Shown here: positions 5,663 through 9,745 of the stretch, piece by piece
How positions within the stretch are numbered: position 1 is the first letter of the stretch
Layout of the letters: each line of letters opens with the position of its first letter
Assembly (NCBI GenBank): GCA_027063215.1
Contig: JAMOSE010000002.1
Coordinates: forward strand, 1-9,745
DNA from: Sulfurimonas sp.
Lineage (GTDB): Bacteria > Campylobacterota > Campylobacteria > Campylobacterales > Sulfurimonadaceae
DNA: 9,745 bases
Direction: 5' to 3'
The notes under the pieces: model-generated
What the model was told of the DNA's origin: nothing
Databases searched by the model: none
The model's input: only the letters and a program-made list of their open reading frames with translations
Made by a program: the position numbers and the translations under genes

Positions 5663-7467
5663 AAATTTACCTCATTTATTTTAGTTTGTATAAGTTTGAG
5701 GAAATCATCCTCACTCATAGTGTACTGCTCTCTAGTTCGTCTGTCACGAATAGCAACTGTTTTGTTCTCGATCTCTTCATCGCCAATTACGACAATCATA
5801 GGAACACGAGTCTTCTCAGCTGTTCTGATTCTTTTGTTCAAAGAGTCATTCTTCGCATAGATCTCACTATCGGCATTAATATCAATAAGTTTATCTGATA
5901 AAAGCTTAGCATATTCTTTATGTGTCTCTGCAACAGGAACAATTGCTACTTGTGTAGGAGCAATAAACATTGGAAATTCTCCTGCATAGTGTTCTGTTAA
6001 GATCCCAATGAAACGCTCAAATGAACCTAAAATTGCACGGTGAATCATTACCGGTTGGATTTTATCGTTGTTTTCACCATTATATTCAAGTTCAAATCGT
6101 GACGGTAAGTTAAAATCGAGCTGAATTGTCCCACACTGCCACTCACGACCAATCGCATCGGTTATTTTGATGTCAATTTTTGGACCATAGAATGCTCCGC
6201 CACCCTCATCTATCTCATAAGGAAGTGCGTGTTTATCCATCGCATTTTTAAGTGCCTGTGTAGAAATTTCCCACACTTCATCACTTCCTACTGCTTTATC
6301 TGGACGTGTTGAGATCATCATTTTATAGTCAAACTCAAAAGTTGACATGATTTTATCTACAAAATCAACTACTTCAATGATCTGATCTTCAATCTGATCT
6401 GCACGACAGAAGATATGCGCATCATCTTGTGTAAATTCACGTACACGAAAAAGTCCATGCAGTGCTCCTGTCATTTCGTGACGGTGCACAACGCCATACT
6501 CAAAGTATTTGATCGGTAGATCTCTATAAGAGTGGAGTTCATCTTCATAAACCTTGATATGTCCTACACAGTTCATTGGTTTAACACCAAACTCAATATC
6601 ATCAATCTGTGTAAAATACATATTTTCACCATAGTTTTGGTAGTGTCCTGATGTCATCCAAAGATCAGAGCGTAACATCTCAGGACCACGAACCGGTTCA
6701 TAACCGCGTTTACGGTGTGCTTTAAAAAGAAGTGACTCCAAACGCGCACGAAGACGCCCTCCTGCAGGCAGCCAGATCGGGAAACCAGCACCAACTTCTT
6801 CACGAAAAGTAAAGAGTTTCATCTCATTTCCAAGCTTACGGTGATCACGTTTTTCAGCTTCACGCAGCATATCCATATGCGCTTTTAAAGCCTCTTTTGT
6901 TGCAAATGCTATACCATATATACGTGTTAGCATCTCATTTTTACTATCACCTCCAAGGTATGCACCAGAGATCTTTGTCAATTTAAAGTAGCGAATAAGC
7001 CCAATATTTGGCAAATGTGGTCCACGACAAAGATCTTCAAACTCACCCTGTTTATAAATACTTACATCTTCATCAGGGATCATATCTAAAACGGCTTGTT
7101 TTAGATGATCCTCTTTAAACTTCTCTCTTGCTTCTGCTTTTGAGATCACATAACGCTCAATTGGAAATTTTTTCTTTGCAAAAGAGAGCATCTGCTTCTC
7201 TATCTTTTTAAGGTCTGCCTCACCTATCTCTTCTGATATTTTAAAGTCATAGTAAAAACCCTCTTTTACAACAGGACCTACATAAAACTCAGCATCACTG
7301 TAGAGTGATTTAATCGCCTGTGCCATTAAGTGCGCTGTTGAATGACGCAGAACTTCTAATGCTTCTGGTGAATTATCTAACTCTATCTCTTGGCCACTAA
7401 GTCCCAACTCTTCTGCAGTTTGCAGATCTACTATTTTATCTTCATATTTTATTGCAATTGCGCTCAA
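5659..7467 (-). CDS. thrS: Threonine--tRNA ligase lacking the TGS domain
   Basis: This enzyme joins threonine to tRNA-Thr with ATP. The 602 residues show the editing domain (about 35-215) with H42/H46 (HSTAH) and C147/H151 (CRGPH), which clears mischarged serine, then the class II catalytic core (about 216-495). The zinc ligands are C300 (MNCVGH), H351 (DDAHIF) and H476 (MIHRA). Motif 2 is around VVHRHEMTGALHGLFRVREF and motif 3 includes R485 (GSFERF). The anticodon-binding domain is about 500-602. The first 35 residues are too short for the roughly 60-residue TGS domain of E. coli ThrS (642 residues); the shorter form matches my memory of H. pylori ThrS, so it is a lineage trait rather than a truncation. 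The start is TTG with AGGA 6 nt upstream. It lies 8 nt after ilvD and overlaps infC by 4 nt. Confidence 0.97.
   Translation of the reverse strand: MSAIAIKYEDKIVDLQTAEELGLSGQEIELDNSPEALEVLRHSTAHLMAQAIKSLYSDAEFYVGPVVKEGFYYDFKISEEIGEADLKKIEKQMLSFAKKKFPIERYVISKAEAREKFKEDHLKQAVLDMIPDEDVSIYKQGEFEDLCRGPHLPNIGLIRYFKLTKISGAYLGGDSKNEMLTRIYGIAFATKEALKAHMDMLREAEKRDHRKLGNEMKLFTFREEVGAGFPIWLPAGGRLRARLESLLFKAHRKRGYEPVRGPEMLRSDLWMTSGHYQNYGENMYFTQIDDIEFGVKPMNCVGHIKVYEDELHSYRDLPIKYFEYGVVHRHEMTGALHGLFRVREFTQDDAHIFCRADQIEDQIIEVVDFVDKIMSTFEFDYKMMISTRPDKAVGSDEVWEISTQALKNAMDKHALPYEIDEGGGAFYGPKIDIKITDAIGREWQCGTIQLDFNLPSRFELEYNGENNDKIQPVMIHRAILGSFERFIGILTEHYAGEFPMFIAPTQVAIVPVAETHKEYAKLLSDKLIDINADSEIYAKNDSLNKRIRTAEKTRVPMIVVIGDEEIENKTVAIRDRRTREQYTMSEDDFLKLIQTKINEVNF
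5669..5673 (-). promoter_or_regulatory. Ribosome binding site that fixes the TTG start of infC
   Basis: On the minus strand GAGGT (5673-5669) sits inside the last codons of thrS, 7 nt before TTG at 5662. No other in-frame start near it has a comparable site, which supports TTG. Confidence 0.7.
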
Positions 7468-7473
7468 AATCTT

Positions 7474-7477
7474 TCCT
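7474..7477 (-). promoter_or_regulatory. Ribosome binding site that fixes the TTG start of thrS
   Basis: On the minus strand AGGA (7477-7474) overlaps the ilvD stop codon (TAG) and lies 6 nt before TTG at 7467. There is no ATG near the start of the thrS frame, so ThrS translation appears coupled to the end of ilvD. Confidence 0.65.
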
Positions 7478-9167
7478 ATAATTCAGTTTTTAATACTGCA
7501 CCGTTTGATGCGTTTGATACGAGTAGTTGATAGCGTTTCAACCATTTTGATTTTACTTCATTTTTATACGGTTTGTATTCAGCTCTTCGTTTCGCGATAG
7601 TCTCTTCATCAACATTAAGACGTAAAATATGCTTATCAACATCTAGTTCGATCTCATCACCATCTTCAATCAAAGCAATAAGTCCACCTTCTGCCGCTTC
7701 AGGAGATACATGTCCGATTGAAGCCCCTTTTGTAGCACCACTAAAGCGACCATCGGTAATGAGTGCAACACTCTCACCAAGTCCCATACCCTGAATAAGA
7801 GCCGTAGGTGCTAACATCTCCTGCATACCAGGACCACCTTTTGGACCCTCGTAGCGAATAACAACAATATTACCAGGTTTGACTTTATGTGCCATAATCC
7901 CGGCTATTGCTTCTGGTTGTGAGTTAAAACAGATCGCCGTACCTTTGAAGTGACGCATACTATCTACTATTCCAGCAGCTTTGATAACCGCACCCTCTTC
8001 AGCTAAGTTTCCAAAGAGAATTGAAAGCCCACCAACTTGAGAATAGGCATTTTCATTTGTATGAATAATAGAAGTATCTTTAATATAGGCATCTTTAATA
8101 CGATCGCCTAAGGTCTCACCTGTAATAGTTAAAGCATCAAGATGTAAAATATCCTCACCTCTGCGACTTACCTCTTTCATTACAGCATTTACACCACCTG
8201 CATCATCAATATCTTTCATATGAACAGTCGTTAATGATGGAGAGATCTTTGCGATGTGTGCGACTTTCTCAGCAATTTTATTGATATTTTCAATTTTGTA
8301 TTCAACATCAGCCTCACGCGAAATAGCCAACATATGAAGTACCGTATTTGAGCTTCCACCCATTGCCATATCTACAACAAATGCGTTGTGAACCGCTTTT
8401 TCATTTAAGATATTTTTGAAGTTGTACTTCTCATTGTTTTCCATCTTTGCAAGTTCAACAATTCTTTTGGCAGCTTTTTTAACCATCTCAATACGCTCAG
8501 GAGTCATTGCAAGTACAGTACCGTTACCAGGAAGTGCAATCCCCATCGCTTCACAAAGTGTATTCATAGAGTTTGCCGTAAACATACCAGAACAGCTTCC
8601 ACCTGACGGACAGGCATTACACTCAATATCTTTGAGTTCTTCTTCGCTCATCTTCCCATCATTAAACTCTCCAACTGCTTCAAATGCAGTTGCTAAATCA
8701 ATAGGGGTACCATCTTTTTTATGACCTGCTGGCATCGGACCACCTGAGACAAAAATAGTAGGAACATTTACACGAAGTGCACCCATAATCATACCCGGAA
8801 CAATCTTGTCACAGTTTGGAATACAGATCATTGCGTCAAGTTTGTGTGCATTCATTACCGTCTCAATAGAGTCAGCAATAATCTCACGTGAAGGGAGTGA
8901 ATAGAGCATTCCGTCATGCCCCATTGCGATCCCGTCATCAACACCAATCGTATTAAATACAAATGGTACACCACCTGCTTCACGAATAGCCTCTTTTACG
9001 ATCTCTCCATATTCATGAAGAAAAAAGTGCCCTGGAATAATATCTATATAAGAATTTGCAATCCCAATAAACGGTTTGTCAAAATCTTCATCTTTTAAAC
9101 CCGTTGCACGCAGTAATGAACGGTGTGGTGCTTTATCAAAGCCTTTTTTAATAATGTCACTTCTCAT
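7476..9167 (-). CDS. ilvD: Dihydroxy-acid dehydratase, E. coli-type (probable [4Fe-4S])
   Basis: IlvD dehydrates 2,3-dihydroxy-isovalerate and 2,3-dihydroxy-3-methylvalerate to the 2-keto acids that lead to valine/leucine and isoleucine. The 563-residue protein is full length. Cluster and metal motifs are CIPNCDK (C119 as ligand, K121 as the Mg-site lysine) and CPSGGSCSGMFTANSMN (C192), with D78/D79 in the GVDDGIAMGH stretch. The C-terminal domain carries the GRFSG motif with the probable catalytic serine S476. Where the [2Fe-2S] enzymes of plants and mycobacteria have a third Cys (PCN), this one has PGH (G46, H47) like E. coli IlvD, whose cluster is an oxygen-sensitive [4Fe-4S]. The ATG is preceded by AAGGA (9173-9177 on the plus strand) at a normal distance. 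First gene of the ilvD-thrS-infC operon. Confidence 0.97.
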   Translation of the reverse strand: MRSDIIKKGFDKAPHRSLLRATGLKDEDFDKPFIGIANSYIDIIPGHFFLHEYGEIVKEAIREAGGVPFVFNTIGVDDGIAMGHDGMLYSLPSREIIADSIETVMNAHKLDAMICIPNCDKIVPGMIMGALRVNVPTIFVSGGPMPAGHKKDGTPIDLATAFEAVGEFNDGKMSEEELKDIECNACPSGGSCSGMFTANSMNTLCEAMGIALPGNGTVLAMTPERIEMVKKAAKRIVELAKMENNEKYNFKNILNEKAVHNAFVVDMAMGGSSNTVLHMLAISREADVEYKIENINKIAEKVAHIAKISPSLTTVHMKDIDDAGGVNAVMKEVSRRGEDILHLDALTITGETLGDRIKDAYIKDTSIIHTNENAYSQVGGLSILFGNLAEEGAVIKAAGIVDSMRHFKGTAICFNSQPEAIAGIMAHKVKPGNIVVIRYEGPKGGPGMQEMLAPTALIQGMGLGESVALITDGRFSGATKGASIGHVSPEAAEGGLIALIEDGDEIELDVDKHILRLNVDEETIAKRRAEYKPYKNEVKSKWLKRYQLLVSNASNGAVLKTEL

Positions 9168-9233
9168 AAATATCCTTACTTTTATTTCATAAAATGAAGT
9201 AATACTCTCATTAATTATGGTAATTTTAATAGA

Positions 9234-9242
9234 ATTATAGCA
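9234..9242 (-). promoter_or_regulatory. Extended -10 promoter for ilvD-thrS-infC
   Basis: On the minus strand TGCTATAAT (9242-9234) is a perfect extended -10 (TGn-TATAAT). The -35 region is weak (TTGTAG at 9264-9259, 19 nt away), which an extended -10 tolerates. The predicted start near 9227 gives a leader of about 60 nt before the ilvD ATG. I see no leader peptide or attenuator in it. Confidence 0.6.
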
Positions 9243-9270
9243 CTTTTTTACTATTTTTCTACAAAAACCC

Positions 9271-9299
9271 TTTACAAATGAAAAATAAATCGCTATAAT
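9271..9299 (+). promoter_or_regulatory. Sigma70 promoter of the tRNA cluster
   Basis: TTTACA (9271-9276) and TATAAT (9294-9299) are separated by 17 nt, a near-consensus promoter pointing at the tRNA genes. The predicted start is near 9306, about 27 nt before the first tRNA. The leader contains a small 5-bp hairpin (CTTAC 9309-9313 with GTAAG 9319-9323). This promoter is back to back with the ilvD promoter. Confidence 0.8.
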
Positions 9300-9332
9300 T
9301 CCGGCTCACTTACACAGAGTAAGCGAAAAATT

Positions 9333-9407
9333 GCGGGAATAGCTCAGTGGTAGAGCACAACCTTGCCAAGGTTGGGGTCGCGAGTTCGAACCTCGTTTCC
9401 CGCTCCA
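9333..9407 (+). tRNA. tRNA-Gly(GCC)
   Basis: Acceptor GCGGGAA (9333-9339) pairs with TTCCCGC (9397-9403). The discriminator is T and CCA is encoded (9405-9407). The anticodon stem CAACC/GGTTG encloses TTGCCAA, with anticodon GCC at 9365-9367. The T-loop TTCGAAC is present. First gene of a four-tRNA cluster. Confidence 0.97.
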
Positions 9408-9440
9408 TTTAAAATTGTTAAACTGTGAAACACTCACGAT

Positions 9441-9527
9441 GCCCGGGTGGCGAAATTGGTAGACGCAGGGGACTTAAAATCCCCCGGTAGCAATACTGTG
9501 CCGGTTCAAGTCCGGCCCCGGGCACCA
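9441..9527 (+). tRNA. tRNA-Leu(UAA)
   Basis: Acceptor GCCCGGG (9441-9447) pairs with CCCGGGC (9517-9523). The discriminator is A and CCA is encoded (9525-9527). The anticodon stem GGGGA/TCCCC encloses CTTAAAA, with anticodon TAA at 9475-9477. The 87-nt length and long variable arm are normal for leucine. The 33-nt spacer to tRNA-Gly holds no gene. Confidence 0.97.
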
Positions 9528-9534
9528 TGTTGAT

Positions 9535-9630
9535 AAATTGAAACTGGTGCCATCGCCAAGTGGTAAGGCCGCAGCCTGCAAAGCTGCTATCCCCAGTTCA
9601 AATCTGGGTGGCACCTCCAGTTTTCAATTT
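9535..9630 (+). repeat. Inverted repeat flanking tRNA-Cys, possible pre-tRNA processing stem
   Basis: AAATTGAAA (9535-9543) in the leader is an exact reverse complement of TTTCAATTT (9622-9630) in the trailer, so the precursor RNA could form a 9-bp helix stacked near the acceptor stem. The adjacent CTGG (9544-9547) and CCAG (9617-9620) are also complementary and would compete with the acceptor pairing. Confidence 0.5.
9546..9619 (+). tRNA. tRNA-Cys(GCA)
   Basis: Acceptor GGTGCCA (9546-9552) pairs with TGGCACC (9609-9615). The discriminator is T, the usual base for Cys, and CCA is encoded (9617-9619). The anticodon stem GCAGC/GCTGC encloses CTGCAAA, with anticodon GCA at 9578-9580. Confidence 0.97.
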
Positions 9631-9652
9631 AAAAACTTTTTACTACAAATGT

Positions 9653-9741
9653 GGATCTTTGGCAGAGTTGGTCGAATGCACCGGTCTTGAAAACCGGCGA
9701 GGGTCATACCTCCCAGGGTTCGAATCCCTGAGGGTCCACCA
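9653..9741 (+). tRNA. tRNA-Ser(UGA)
   Basis: Acceptor GGATCTT (9653-9659) pairs with AGGGTCC (9731-9737), including two G-T wobbles. CCA is encoded (9739-9741). The anticodon stem CCGGT/ACCGG encloses CTTGAAA, with anticodon TGA at 9688-9690. A long variable arm (GAGG...CCTC) marks a type II tRNA, and the T-arm CAGGG/CCCTG fixes the register. The discriminator is A (9738), whereas serine tRNAs usually have G. No terminator is seen in the 4 nt before the window ends. Confidence 0.95.
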
Positions 9742-9745
9742 TTTA

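Noticed and set aside
8416..8724. Plus-strand open frame of 102 codons inside ilvD
   Set aside because: It is the antisense of a strongly conserved enzyme; its low-complexity Ser/Ala/Ile composition is a shadow.

Overview
The window looks like chromosomal DNA of a denitrifying member of the Campylobacterota (formerly Epsilonproteobacteria), probably from the Sulfurimonas/Sulfurovum/Sulfuricurvum side. This rests on the low G+C content, the Lys/Ile/Asn-rich proteins, a clade II Sec-exported nitrous oxide reductase with a fused C-terminal cytochrome c domain, a threonyl-tRNA synthetase that lacks the usual N-terminal TGS domain (as remembered for Helicobacter pylori ThrS), and an E. coli-type dihydroxy-acid dehydratase. 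The genus is an inference.

Layout. Every protein gene is on the minus strand, so transcription runs from high to low coordinates; the four tRNA genes at the right end are on the plus strand. From right to left: a tRNA-Gly(GCC), Leu(UAA), Cys(GCA), Ser(UGA) cluster (9333-9741) with a clear sigma70 promoter; a divergent promoter region; the tightly packed ilvD-thrS-infC operon (9167-5147); a three-gene module (5026-2956) of a small exported protein, a Crp/Fnr-family regulator and a two-TM sensor-like protein; nosZ (2850-247); and at the left edge the first 26 codons of another minus-strand gene (80-1), probably the next nos gene (nosB in the usual Campylobacterota order).

How the genes fit together. 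Three minus-strand transcription units (the regulator module, nosZ and the edge gene) each carry an Fnr/Crp-like palindrome of the TTGAy-N4-rTCAw type. In each case it lies exactly 22 nt before a good -10 hexamer, which places the box centre near -41.5, the class II Fnr-activated geometry. I read the region as a respiratory N2O-reduction island with its own regulator module, in which one Fnr-like activator controls its own operon, nosZ and the downstream nos genes. The regulator lacks the Fnr-type cysteine cluster. The sensor-like protein, translationally coupled to the regulator, has a periplasmic domain reminiscent of PilJ/NarX-type sensors and a HAMP-like segment but no visible kinase or chemotaxis output.

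The ilvD-thrS-infC operon is housekeeping: branched-chain amino-acid synthesis, Thr-tRNA charging and translation initiation. thrS and infC both use TTG starts, and infC is not followed by rpmI-rplT, the neighbours it commonly has elsewhere. No insertion sequence, CRISPR array, phage gene or origin was seen, and no gene-free stretch exceeds 300 bases.
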